From: Sanderia malayensis
Taxonomy: Eukaryota; Cnidaria; Scyphozoa; Semaeostomeae; Pelagiidae
Reading direction: 5' to 3'
Assembly: GCA_013076295.1 (NCBI GenBank)
Contig: RQOL01000772.1
Coordinates: 4,679,087 to 4,743,086 of the forward strand
DNA length: 64,000 nucleotides
Part shown: piece by piece, positions 1-11,425 of the stretch
Numbering within the stretch: the stretch's first letter is position 1
How the letters are laid out: each line of letters opens with the position of its first letter
Position numbers and translations under genes: made by a program
The notes under the pieces: generated by a model
What the model was told of the DNA's origin: nothing
What the model saw: only the letters and a program-made list of their open reading frames with translations
The model's database searches: none

Positions 1-345
1 CTAAGATGAACAACAAAAAAGTTATGAACGATTAGGCCCAAAAATTTTCCGAAAAATGACGTCATCAGTCATGTGACTTTGGGGCGATTTTCGGAAAGGT
101 ACCAAGTGTAATTTTGAAGCTTACCATCATATCTATCAGAATCAAGCGAGAAAACAAACATTAGGCACTTTGTTAGATTGTTAGACTATATGCCCTGTCT
201 ATAAGAACATTTCCATAAAAAAGTACCGCATGATAACCGATAATATATTGTGAGGATAATCTTCAACAAGTCACGTATATATTTGATGGCATGATGATGA
301 TGTTTATGAAATGTGAATTTTGATGTTTTCAAAATGAGATCTTAC

Positions 346-2583
346 CTTGTGTAACGAGGCCTGGTTCGACAACATCCTGGATTTTCTCCTTCTTTAATGT
401 CTGCCACTTTATAGTCACAGCAAAATTGTTTCTTGGAATTATACGGTTGACCATAGCAGCATTGGTCTTGGTCAGCTTTTCTCTTCAAGACTGGCTGGAT
501 TTCATGAAGAAAGACAGCAGATGAATGAATGTAAGCATTATCAAGAAGAAGCGTGTGGGGTATACAGTTCAGATATGGAAGTGGTTCTCGTTAGATATTT
601 ACCTGCAAGGCACAACATAAACGAGTTGTTTTATCATAAGACTGATGACCACAACATGCTGTATTATTTCGTCCGCTTTTCGCAAAGTCTTGAAGGAATC
701 CTGCACAGCATATAAAGTCTTTCTTTTGGTATAAAAATGCTCCACAACAATCAGATCTGTTAAAAATTAGAAATTGGAGAAAACTTGAAATATTTGCAAA
801 TTTAATGGTGTGTACTTTTGTAAATTTTCAAAGTTATCCATTATTCGATGGAACTGGCATGAATGACGCACAACAACCATTTGAGTTTAAAATGAAGCAG
901 GCAACAAAAAACTTGCAATCACACTTACGCTCCTCCAAAGAGTGGAATGAGTGTTCCTTCGCAGCAGGTATGTGTCTTTATATCATATTTGACATTTCTG
1001 CAGCACCCTTGTCTTCTTCGTTCAATTAATTCATTGTTACAACATCCTTGCGAGCGTCGTGAGTAAGGCTACAAGACGTAAACAGGAGTTTTTCTCAGGA
1101 CCCTCAAACCTTGGGATCTAAGTATACGGAGGCCCATATGTCGGTCTCTCCAATTACTTATAACATGCAGCATGCGCATTTGAAAAAATCTTAGTTGCGT
1201 AGACCGATATATCTGCGGTGACCAGTTTGCATGACTGAATTGGCCTTTACCCCTGAAAGATAATACATCGGATAGCCGGTACATATCCAATACATCGGAT
1301 ATATTATACCCATTCAAAGCAAAAAATTGGATAGCCGATATATCGGTTACACCGCATAACCGGAATTTATATTAAATCTTACAGTGAAGTGAGAGATATA
1401 TCGACTATAGGTGAGATAATTCAGCTGCACCTATTTTTTATGAGAAACCAATTATAAGCCAGTACTCAAAAACAGAAGAGATTAACAATTTAGCTTGGTC
1501 ATGTTCTACTGTGATGTGATGTTACTGTTTTGTTTGATATCGTTTTATTTATCGCTTTGTTAATGTGATATTTTTGAAAAGATGCTATACAAATCCTAAG
1601 AAACTTTGAAGAAGCTTGAGTTTTGAAATTTTCTGATGCCTAAAGAAACTGGAGTAGCTACTCACTGTCGAGGTTGATTTCTTATAAAGAAAATGGGTAT
1701 GGCCGATATATCGGTGTGGCCGATATATCGTCTTCTTCCATCTCCATATAAACGGATCCTTTTTGGACACTTGGGGTGGGGTGATAGCGAGCTAAGCTGG
1801 AGGTTCACTGGACTGAACTGAACCACGTCGTTTCAAGTGCTTTTTCGGTTACGGAGAACAATATTGAACTTATTGTGTCAAACTGAAACTAAATCTCTGG
1901 TGCAACAACGACTCTTCTTAGCAACAGAAAAAGATAGCATGAATTAAAAGCAAAAAGCAAGAAATTTTGCTAATATGAAAATAAACCTTATTTCCGCAAC
2001 AAGTCATGTATCTTTCTCGTTTGCGATAAACTTTATTTCCACAACATATTTGTAACATTGGGTTGTAAGCTGAGCGTCCGCAACAGTGCCCCCGGCCTCC
2101 GCCTGGCTTGTAAACAATTCGGCCATTGCAACATCTGAAACTCTTTGAACCAATTCTAATCAACCTTTTCCAACAAGCAGTATCTGTAAAACAAAGAAAT
2201 ATGGTGCACTCGAGGGCTGAAGGCCAGAATTGTTGCAACCTCGAAGCATGGGATATTGGGCGCTACATTGACGTCACTGGCTCTTACCTGCACTGGAAAA
2301 TCCCATTCTTTTGAAGAAATCAGTATAGCCGTAAGCACAACCTGAAAGAGAAAGTTGATTTTTACTCAGAAAGAACGGAACATCCATTTATGTTCGATGA
2401 ACTTGAGACGATTGTTGATGACGCAGCTCTGAATTGAATGAAACATCAAATCAGTACTGTAGAATTGCAGCAAATTGATTCTAATAGAGAACATTTTACA
2501 TTGATATAGGGAATGCGTCATATTTTATACTTACAGGCTGCCATTGAGAGAAAGAGCAAACATATTTTGATAGAAGATGCCAT
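346..2583 (-). CDS. Galaxin-like secreted cysteine-pair repeat protein (3' end beyond window)
   Basis: I assembled six exons on the minus strand: 2535-2583, 2288-2341, 1987-2183, 929-1068, 603-756 and 346-494. All junction phases agree and give 247 codons so far. The first exon codes for a start Met and a hydrophobic signal peptide (MASSIKICLLFLSMAAC). The mature part is a series of units with a Cys-Cys pair followed by Gly and often Tyr, for example CCGNKPYSRRSQGCC, CCGAFLYQ, CCGHQSYD and CCYGQPYN. This di-cysteine pattern is the hallmark of galaxins, known as coral skeletal matrix proteins and from other invertebrates. The role here is inferred as secreted or extracellular matrix only. The donor of the 1987-2183 exon is weak (AAG|gtttat) but phase and motif continuity support it. 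The last exon seen ends in phase 2, so the gene either continues left of the window or reads on into 300-345 to a stop. Biomineralisation should not be assumed. Confidence 0.8.
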
Positions 2584-3341
2584 GGTATAGGCGCGCTGTT
2601 AAGACTTTTTCTTGGCTTGTCCTCTGGTCTCTTTGGAAAGATATAAACTTTATATACGTATTTACGGATATCAGATCACAATAGTATAGAATTGCAGATT
2701 GGTTTGAAGCTGTGGGAAAGTGCAGATGAATTTATGTCGTATGTGGTTGTTCACATACTGACAACACACTGGCAAAAGCTGTAGGTCATCTCGATTAATT
2801 TAATACGCAGGGAGTTCTTCAAGTCCTTTCACAACATGAAGTGAACTGCATTTATGACAACTCATGTTTTGAATAAATACGATCTACTGGTAATTAATGA
2901 TAAAATAATTATTAATTACAGCATGCGAGGTTAGGTATTAATTTTATTCATTTACAAAACGACAAAGGGCTCATCCACCTGAAAGCAAAAAACAGGAGAA
3001 TTATCACCTTTAACGAGCATTTCTGCCATTGCAGATTGATATTTTTGGACACATTTCGTGAACACGGTTTCAAAAACGTAACGTTCGTGATTTATTGAAG
3101 TGACAACGGCTGAGGGACGCTGTTGTTATAAATTTGGAACATTTTAGGCCGGAAAATAGCACGCGGATGTGGACAGACTTGAGTGTGTTTTAAGCTCTCG
3201 TGGAGATTGCCCCCTCCTAAGAGTCCCTGTCGGACCTTTTTTCGCCAGCATAAACAATATTTTCTGGCATTAAAAATTATTGCTTGTTTATCTGGTTGTT
3301 GTTGGTTTATCAGACATTTGCATGAATAATATATGTCATTA
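2584..3341. other. Intergenic gap
   Basis: This interval lies between the start of the galaxin-like gene and the stop codon of the galactosyltransferase gene, both on the minus strand. It is AT-rich and I saw no conserved coding stretch. It must hold the galactosyltransferase 3' UTR and the galaxin-like promoter, but I could not place either. Confidence 0.5.
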
Positions 3342-6300
3342 TCAAAACAGCATATCATCCTCCATTCTTAAATCAACTCTAATTAAGGTATAAAGCAAGT
3401 TCTCCTGTCGCTTTTTCACTTGATACAACAACGCCACGAGTCCATTGTTGCTAAAAGAATTCTCCGCCACTTGCAGTTTATCAAGTCTGAAAGAAAATTA
3501 CCATCGTTTCTCACAGTGTGGCCAGATCTTAGTGATAAAACAACCTTAATATGCTCCATTAAGCCCCCTGTCTATTAAGCCTCTTCCCTTTTGTTTAAGG
3601 GCTACTCCCACCATATTTTTTTATTCCATTTCTGGGTAGTTTTTGGCGTAAAAACAGGTACTGCAGTTTTTAAATTTTTAAATTCGCTCATTAACACCCT
3701 TTTTTACGCCTCCAAACATGCACATTCCAGAAAAAAGTCGGGCAAAAAGAAAACTGGGGCGAGGCCGGTGTGACGCAGATGCCGGAACGCAGAAAATTTA
3801 CTTTATTGTGTTCAGTACCAAAGCTCGCACGAAAACGTTTTGCATGTCTATAGTCAAAACCAAGTTGTATTTAAAAAATTAAACCCTGCCACGCACTAGT
3901 TCAGGATCTAAGGAATCTGTTGATGCCTCGTTTATCATGAAAAGCGTGAGATTTTTACACAAATGAGGATGATTTGCTCACGCTTACGCTGCAAGCCGGC
4001 ATGTTTTTCGACCTCAACGTCGCAGTCTCGAGCGAGCTAGTAGAATAATGCTATTTTGGACTAATAATGCATGCAAATAACCTCATTTGTTTTATCTGGT
4101 GTGTATTTGAAGCAGCAGCTCATATTTTGGTAATATTTCAAGTGTAGTTATGGTCATAACTGTGTGGAAAAACTCGAAAATCCCTTCCAGGAGTGTAAAC
4201 ATTAATGCCCAGAGATCGAAGATTTCACAAGTTCAATGTGAATTCGAAGAAAAACTTTCCAGCACAATGTTGGGCTTCATACTGGTGTGCTGGTTTTGGT
4301 TATATTGTCTGACTTTGTCAACAATATACACCTTTACTTTGCCTTAGGTTTCAATGTAATCACCAAGATATATATATAATTTATAACAAGAACTCCATGG
4401 ATATGTCAGCCAAACAATTTCAATTTGAGCAACTTTTTAACAGCGCATATCACTTTAGCATTTCAATATCTTTGACAAAAACCCAAGTAGTAAATACAAA
4501 AATAATCCACAATTATCTTGCTAAAACCAAGCACACGGCAAAACTTGATAAAATAGAGTATAGAACTGATGGAAACGATAAACAAACTTATTATATCACG
4601 ATTCACGAACGTTTGCTGGTTGTTTTATCACGCAAAATGAAAGGAAGGAAGAGGTTGAGTGATGAACACATAACCACGTGAGGCGTGTGAATACTGGAAA
4701 AATCCATTGTCACTGCATCAGCTTTGGGGTCAATTTTCAGCCCTTAACAATGCCGAAAATTAAAAAAAAACACACGGGGAGATGTCAATAAGCTTTTTAA
4801 TGATGGTGTTGAAGTGGTTTGAAAAAACATTTGTGTTTATCATTGAAAACAAGGGAGAAAACCGGACGCGACGTTGATTTTTCCATACTGAAGCCAAAGA
4901 GAGAAGTTTTTTTGCGTTCCGGCATCTACGTCACACAACCTCGGCCCAGATCGTTTCATGTTGCGCGACATTTTCAGAAATGGCCTGAAAATCGCACTTT
5001 TGGAGCCGTGAAAAGAGGTGTTAATGAGCGAATTTCGAAATTTAAAAAGTGCAGTACCTGTTTTTCCGTCAAAAACTACCCAGAAATGAAATAAAAAAAT
5101 ATGGTGGGAGTAGCCCTTTAAGCACCTTTTGAGTTTACCTGTCTGGGGGCCTTTCAGATTGCTTGTGTTTTATCATTGTGTATCTTCCGTGGTCTACCGA
5201 TGGTCTGTGTAGTACCAATTTGCTTTTTACAATTCTATGGCGGAAAGCAACTTATAAGAAGGTTATATTGTCATTATTGTATCTGCATTCACATATGATA
5301 ATTTAGGAGAATGCACCGGCAACAGTATTCAAAGACTCGGAATGGTAGGTTTCATCGGTGCTTACCTTTTGTACATGTCATCATCCTCTGCACCCCACCC
5401 CCAATAAGAATTAGAGAACCCATTTACCAGGCGAAAGTGATTTTCAGAGAAGGATTCAACCCCACCAAACAGCCCTTGATATGGTAGCCTGGAACAAAAT
5501 CAAAATATTTTCTACTGACAATGCGATTGAACCAGCTGATGCTATCTTGCAAAGTTTTTCTCTTCGTTATTTGTCACAAAAGACAAATTTACAATCGATT
5601 TAGAGACAGGCCTTAAAAAAGCTGCCGATAGTATTCTTCAATATGGGTCAAGCCACCGTTGTGACAACTGGAAGTCATTTATTTCAAGTTTTTTATTGGG
5701 GTGACCAAACAGAGCTTCTTTTGTTTATAGAGTTTAAATAAACCGGAAAGAAGTCGTGAGGTAAATTGTCAATTCATACTTATAGTTAAATTTATCAACT
5801 GCAACGCTCATATGTCTTGGAGAATTTGGGCAGCCATAATCATTTTGATCATTTTCCGGAATCAAATCGACATCATGAAACACAAAGCAATTAAAGTCAA
5901 AGATCTTCAAGGCTTCTTTGAATCCTGTATTCATGAGTTTTCCTCTATTAAATGGATATTCATCATCCTATGTTTATTCGAAAGAAATTATAAGAAACAT
6001 TATCAACAGTTGCAGAATTGTTGAGCTAAACAGCTACTCGGTTACACGGCTATAGAAATATATTTATTAAGGAGAGAATCTAGTCTATAAAGACACCCAG
6101 TTAACTTGGTATAGTCTGAAGAAGTAATTAATAGCAAGAGCTTTGTCAAGAAGAGCGAGTTTACCTGTTCAATAACAAATATTTGATATAAAAGATTCTG
6201 CCTTTTCAATATTACATGAAGTTGACGCAAGAGCATGAACAGATGCTCGCTCCTATCACGTAGTGGAATTATCACAGCAACCTTGAATCGAAATCATTCT

Positions 6301-7349
6301 GTCAGAGATTACGTACACAGAGCAAGAGTAACGACAGAGGCAACTTTGTTTAACTTGAATAGAATCCTTGGACTATACAGTAAAAACCCGCATATAAGAA
6401 CCAATGGATCTTCAGGGTGATTTTGCTGCCCAAAACGATAGACGAAACAATAGCCTATTGTCTTGGAACAATAGGCTGGAAGGAAAATTTGCAGGTTCTT
6501 ATATGCGGGTTTTTACTGTATTAAGCGAAAGTCTGTTATATTGCAATGAGCTTGTAGCCTGCAAAAACTACTTGACTCATGCAGGCACATAAAGTGTGTT
6601 GATTATTACCTTTGATTTTGCTATGCAATCTGTGGGATTCCATTTGCCCCCAATAGTTACGAAATCTAATTCTCGTTGTTTCAATTCTTTCATCGTCAGT
6701 AAATCCTTTCTAACTGCCATATTTCCAACTGAAAATGAAAGACGTTTAGCATGTGAAGGTAGAGTACAATGTTTAAAAAATGTAGAGATAAAAAATGTAG
6801 ATAATGCCCTTATTACAACGTTCTCTGGGTTTAATTTAAAAGTGTGCTTTTTTGGTGACACATCTTACCTAATTCGTTTCTTTGACATTTGTTCTCTTTG
6901 CTTCCAAATACTTGGATCCTACATTTCTCATGTAATTGTCTTACGATCTCATCAAAAGACTCTGGCTTACTGCGATGAAATTTATCGAAATTCCCACTGA
7001 TATTATTTGCTTTTATTGTTAAACATCTCGTGTAATTCTGAATATAATTCTTATGTTTAATCGTCTGTAGTTTTAATAAATTTGCTTCTTTCTTGCGTAG
7101 AAAACTCCGATTCTGTTGTGACAGACCTTCATTGCAATCGAGTAAATTATTTTCATGCCTACGACCTGTCCAGGTAATTCGGTAGATGCTTATCCTCTTT
7201 GCATGATATTTATTTATGAAGTGCTTTTCAAAATGGCTGGAAAATATAATTGCTGTGCAAGCTAAGAATACAATGATTGTTACGATGAAATAAAATTTAT
7301 TTGAAACGACTACTCTTTGCAGTTGTACGAGCTTTCTCTTTCTTAACAT
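3342..7349 (-). CDS. B4GALT: Beta-1,4-galactosyltransferase family glycosyltransferase
   Basis: Seven minus-strand exons (6869-7349, 6610-6728, 6165-6281, 5780-5967, 5366-5488, 5139-5234, 3342-3486) join in phase to a 422-residue type II Golgi protein. The family (GT7) transfers galactose from UDP-Gal to terminal GlcNAc or glucose. Seen in the sequence: a short basic cytoplasmic tail, one membrane anchor at about residues 18-38, a Lys/Asn-rich lumenal stem, then the catalytic domain. The catalytic domain opens with VAVIIPLRDRSEHL (about 201) and continues with FNRGKL, the metal-binding DVD in FVFHDVDLIPEND (about 271-273), PRHMSVAVDKF, GLFGGV and WGWGAEDDDMYKR (about 331), and ends with GRYTMIKHK. 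The C-terminal exon (DGLNSL-like region, here NNGLVALLYQV) lies 1.65 kb away because a transposon occupies the last intron. I cannot say which vertebrate paralogue (B4GALT1-6) is closest. The start Met at 7349 is the first in the exon carrying the anchor. Confidence 0.95.
3599..5116. mobile_element. 1.5 kb non-autonomous DNA transposon with ~200 bp terminal inverted repeats
   Basis: The left end (3599 to about 3795, beginning GGGCTACTCCCACCATA) matches the reverse complement of the right end (about 4915-5116) over roughly 200 bp with scattered mismatches. The element is flanked by TTTAA at 3594-3598 and again at 5117-5121, read as a 5 bp target-site duplication. No transposase-like reading frame was recognised inside, so it looks non-autonomous. 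It sits wholly inside the last intron (3487-5138) of the galactosyltransferase gene, only about 20 bp from the exon at 5139-5234. The superfamily is not assigned. Confidence 0.85.
6378..6518. mobile_element. 141 bp MITE with TA target site (Tc1/mariner-pogo-like)
   Basis: Perfect terminal inverted repeats of about 25 bp begin CAGTAAAAACCCGCATATAA at 6378 and end with the complement at 6518, each flanked by TA (6376-6377, 6519-6520). TA duplication with CAGT ends is typical of pogo/Tigger-type mariner MITEs. The centre also contains a small hairpin (CCTATTGT...ACAATAGG). It lies in the galactosyltransferase intron 6282-6609. Confidence 0.85.
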
Positions 7350-7999
7350 ATTTGCCTCATATTTTGTAGCTCTTCTCTATAGCACATAAATTGCTTTATT
7401 ACTATAGTTGAGGTTCCAGTATTCTTTTGTACATGGAACCTGTCGTTGTTGCTATTGCCCACGAGTTTGCTGTTAAAATATCTTAAGCCACATGGCTACT
7501 GAACAAAAACGTTGTTTGTTAATGAGGGTTGCTCGAATCGCTGGACCCCACGACCCAGTGACCCTTGGACCCAAGACGGGAATATACGACCCCTGTTTCA
7601 AAAACTGCCTAATTTGTATTATTTTTCACTGTAACTATTGTATCGAAGTCAAAGGCACTGTTGTGAAGTATGAAACGTAGTTTGGTGAGCATGTGAACAG
7701 AAATAAATGCTTTTCGAGTAACCATTTTTTTCGAAAAATGCACATGGTCGCTACAAATCGCTGAAGTTTTTCATATCGCAAACAAGGCAAATGCGGTGGC
7801 GGTAATCGAATTCTTGTGGACCACGACATTACATTCGCACCCTGATCAGAAATCCATCCTTTTCAGAAGCGTAAACATAATAAAACTGACTGGTTAATTA
7901 TTACGTAAACACAGTGAGAAATCTTGTCACAAAATTAAATCAAAGTTCGATAACAATCCTGAGAAATATGAAGCACACACATCTTGTACTTTTGTTTCC
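7350..7999. other. Intergenic gap
   Basis: This is the 650 bp between the galactosyltransferase start and the HINFP stop codon, both on the minus strand. It should contain the HINFP 3' UTR and the galactosyltransferase promoter. I saw no conserved coding stretch or clear repeat. Confidence 0.5.
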
Positions 8000-10942
8000 T
8001 TAATCTCCTTGTGTTTCTTTGTTGTGCAGAGAAAGTAATGTATGGGAATAATCATTCTCAGAATAATCTTCATTTCCTAATTTCAATCTTTTTGATTTCT
8101 CATTCCGCATTTCGTCTGAACCTCTGTCACATGTGAGTCTTTTGATGCCCTTTGATTGGTCTAAAGTTTCCTCGTGGCTACTCTCGTTCCTAAGCCTTTT
8201 ATTTCTTGGTTTCCTTTTCTTTGAAGCAGGTTTTCCTTTCTTCTGCCTTATCTTTTTAGTCCCGAATTCGTTCTGCTCGTTGTGAACAACTTCATTCAAT
8301 CCAATATCAGATTCATTTGTTACTGTTTGTGATTCATCATATCCAGGTACAGCTGTTGTTGCTGTCAGCGTTTCAAAATCATCCATATCAACATTTGAGT
8401 AACTCTGTGTAGTTGCAACATCAGGTAACTCGTTCTTGCTTGCATAATTTCGGCATTTAGCAACACCAACACCGTTCTTCTCATCTGCATTGACCGCCTC
8501 GTAATAATTCAATATTTCAACATATCCGTCGCATAAATTCACTTCCAAAGGTGTGGTTGTATTTGAGGGCGATGATGATGCCGATGTATTTTGTTCTAGC
8601 AATATTTGGCGCGCTTCGTCAGTGTACAGGGCGTCCAGAGTAGAACACGATGCAGTGTGTGTATCTACCACAGTGGAGGAAGATGTCTCATTTATAGCAT
8701 GACCAATGCTTGGCGAGTCAGTCTGCATTGGAGCGTCAAGTAACCCTGTTTCTTCGTTGATCCATTGTGTATTGATCTGGTGGACGTGCTGCCCCGAGTC
8801 GTCTTCTGTCAGCAGCTCGCTTAATTCTGCACTTTCGAAGCGCACCATTTGCAGACGGCAAAATCCATCTTCGTGCTTCTTATACCTTGCATTTTAACAA
8901 AAGAGAAAACATTATTTAAATTCCTCATAATAAAAGGATCTGCTGAACAAAGATTTGCTTTTTCCTGGGGATGAAGAAGAAGGTTAAGGATATTCTACTT
9001 ACTGAAATCGGATGTGTCCCGATGGCCAGCTGAAATCATGATCTGATTTCAAATGTTTTGTCAAGAAATAACCACGAGAAAATTGTTTCTGGCAAATGTG
9101 GCACATAAATCTCTCCTTGTCTCTCTTCTCCTGGGAGAAATACACATTGTTTTAGTCCCAGTCACATATAAATCCCCATTCAAAGTTATTGCTTGAATAT
9201 AAAACGAGCATAAATTAATACTGGCCTTGAAACCTGGGAGCTTCTCTTCGGTAATGGCGTGAAGCAGTGAAGTCAATACTTTGTTGCTCGATAAACCACT
9301 GATAATGGCATTAAAAGGGAGCATGAAAGTGAAAAGAAGGAAATATAAACTAACCGTGTGTGCCAATTTAACATGAGAACGCAATCCTGACATGGTTCTT
9401 GCAAGAAAGCCACAGTTTTCTTCTTCACATTCGAATCTCTTTGCAAAATGGGTTTCCTCATGTCTCTTCAGATCATTTGCTGCTTTGCAGCTGGGAAATA
9501 AAAAAATGGTGCTCAAGTGTAGAACGTACCACTTAGCAATGGGATTTCTACAGACATTTGCATAGGGTGTATGAAAACTATTGCTTCAACCTTACTCACA
9601 CATGACCTACTTACATTGCACTTACCTATAACTGCACATTGCACATTCATATGGGCGATCCTTTGAATGTCTGAATTTAATATGGCTTCTTAATGCAGAA
9701 GGATTTGCACATGTCATATCACAATGAGGGCATTTCACGTGGTTTACTGAAAGAGACAAGATAAAAGACTTAATGTGAATTTTATGATTGTCCAACCAAA
9801 TCACTTCATGGATAATAGAATGCAAAAAGAATATATGGAGCAGTTGACAAACCATGGTGTCTCATGTGATCTCTCAGCAGCCGTTCACTGGCACAACGTT
9901 TTAAGCAATGAGAACACTGAAAGTTTTCATCTGAAGTCAATAGAAAATAACATCACAGGTGAATTGAGTTGGTCATCTATGAAGGACAATAACAGGGCAA
10001 CAAGATTGGAGCTATATACCAAGGACACTTACAGAGTTTTGTGTTCTGTCTTGTCAGGTGATCAATGAATTTGGTTTTGTTTGAAAAGAATCCACCGCAG
10101 GTTGGACAAGCGAGTTGCCTTTCTCCAGTGTGTGTTCTACAATGATCTTTTATTTTTACTGCACTTTTTGCAAGAAATGAACAACCTGAAAAGCCAGCAT
10201 ATGGGCACATATATAATTAATATAGTCCAAAGTAACAAAGTAACCAATATACAAAGATGAATAATAATGCTACATCAATATCATCAGTCATACCGTCCCA
10301 TCTGCAAACTGATTGCAACAATTTCTGAACAGCCATCCCATTAACAGTCTGTCCACAGGTTGGTAGCGAATACAACTTCCCATTGTCCTCTGTCACCACC
10401 ATGACATCTTCTCTTCCAGCATTGTAAGCATGCATCTCAACATGCTTGTAGAACTTCTCAGGGCAGAGTAGATTCATACCACATGTATCCCATTTGCACA
10501 AGAATGGCTCACCAACCTCAGGCAGAAGATCTGGTGTCTCAACATTAAGGCTGCATTGATTAACACCTTGCAGTATTATTTCAAATGCACCAAGGCATTT
10601 TAATCGAGAATGATAAGCATGGAACATGACATGACGTGTAAACTCATCTACATTTCCTACTGCTGCCTCCCAGTAGCAATTATTCCATGCGCATTTGTAA
10701 TTATTATTATTATTAGATAGTATGGTGTCACAATCATTGACATCTTGGTGATTTTCATTGCTATCGTGGAAATCTTGTATAAATTGATTTATGTGCTGCA
10801 TTACATGTTCAGCAAATGTTTGATAATCATCGAGATGTAACTCGAATTCTGAAACACAGCCTTGCCATCTACAAGTCAAAGCAAGGACTTTTTCAAGACT
10901 ATTATGACCGAATCTTCGTTTTGCTTTGGGCCTAGGTGCCAT
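8000..10942 (-). CDS. HINFP: Histone H4 transcription factor (C2H2 zinc-finger protein)
   Basis: Seven minus-strand exons (10294-10942, 10033-10185, 9853-9930, 9626-9746, 9355-9490, 9003-9130, 8000-8885) join in phase to 716 residues. HINFP/HiNF-P binds histone H4 gene promoters and drives their S-phase transcription. Recognised family blocks in order: early fingers CRWQGC...H and [19 protein letters not shown]...[60 protein letters not shown]...[82 protein letters not shown]. The diagnostic stretch after the last finger ([16 protein letters not shown] and [11 protein letters not shown]) is present. The C-terminal 290 residues are a divergent acidic/Ser-Thr-rich tail with a strongly basic patch near 8200-8260 that looks like a nuclear localisation signal. 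The start is the Met in the context [11 protein letters not shown]. Confidence 0.97.
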
Positions 10943-11425
10943 GATTGTTTTCTAATCTACGCTTTAATCTTGTGAGATATTCAGCGAAAATCAAATCAGC
11001 AGTGCATCTTATCACTGCATTCTTGCATGATTCCAGCTAAAGTGAATAGTTTTAATCAATATTCTTTGAAAAATCAATGCGAAGCGTCGTAAATCTCGAA
11101 ACTTTAATTCTCACTTTCACTTTTCAGGTTTTTACCGACGTGAAAGGAGCACCATTGGAGCGCCAAAGGAGCACCTGCTCTGCCTGGCGCAAAAGATGAA
11201 AACGAGACTGCAGAAAGTTCTTGATGAAATACCCGAGCCGACCCAAGCGAAAGAACAAGAAATTTGACAAAGAACGACCAGCAGGTAAGAATATTTTCCA
11301 TTACTTACTTTTACTTTACCAGGTGGATTATAAATAAACATTTCTATCTAAATCTATATCTATCATAAAGTGTAAATTTTCTAACTGATAGTGGTATTGT
11401 ATAAATACAAAACTTATGGTTCTAC
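10943..11425. other. Intergenic gap between the giant gene and HINFP
   Basis: This 480 bp interval holds the 3' UTR of the dystroglycan-like gene and the promoter of HINFP. An ATTAAA, a possible weak polyadenylation signal on the minus strand, lies near 11100. No other feature was recognised. Confidence 0.4.

Noticed and set aside
4397..4681. 94-codon frame inside the 1.5 kb transposon
   Set aside because: No transposase or other domain resemblance; the element appears non-autonomous.
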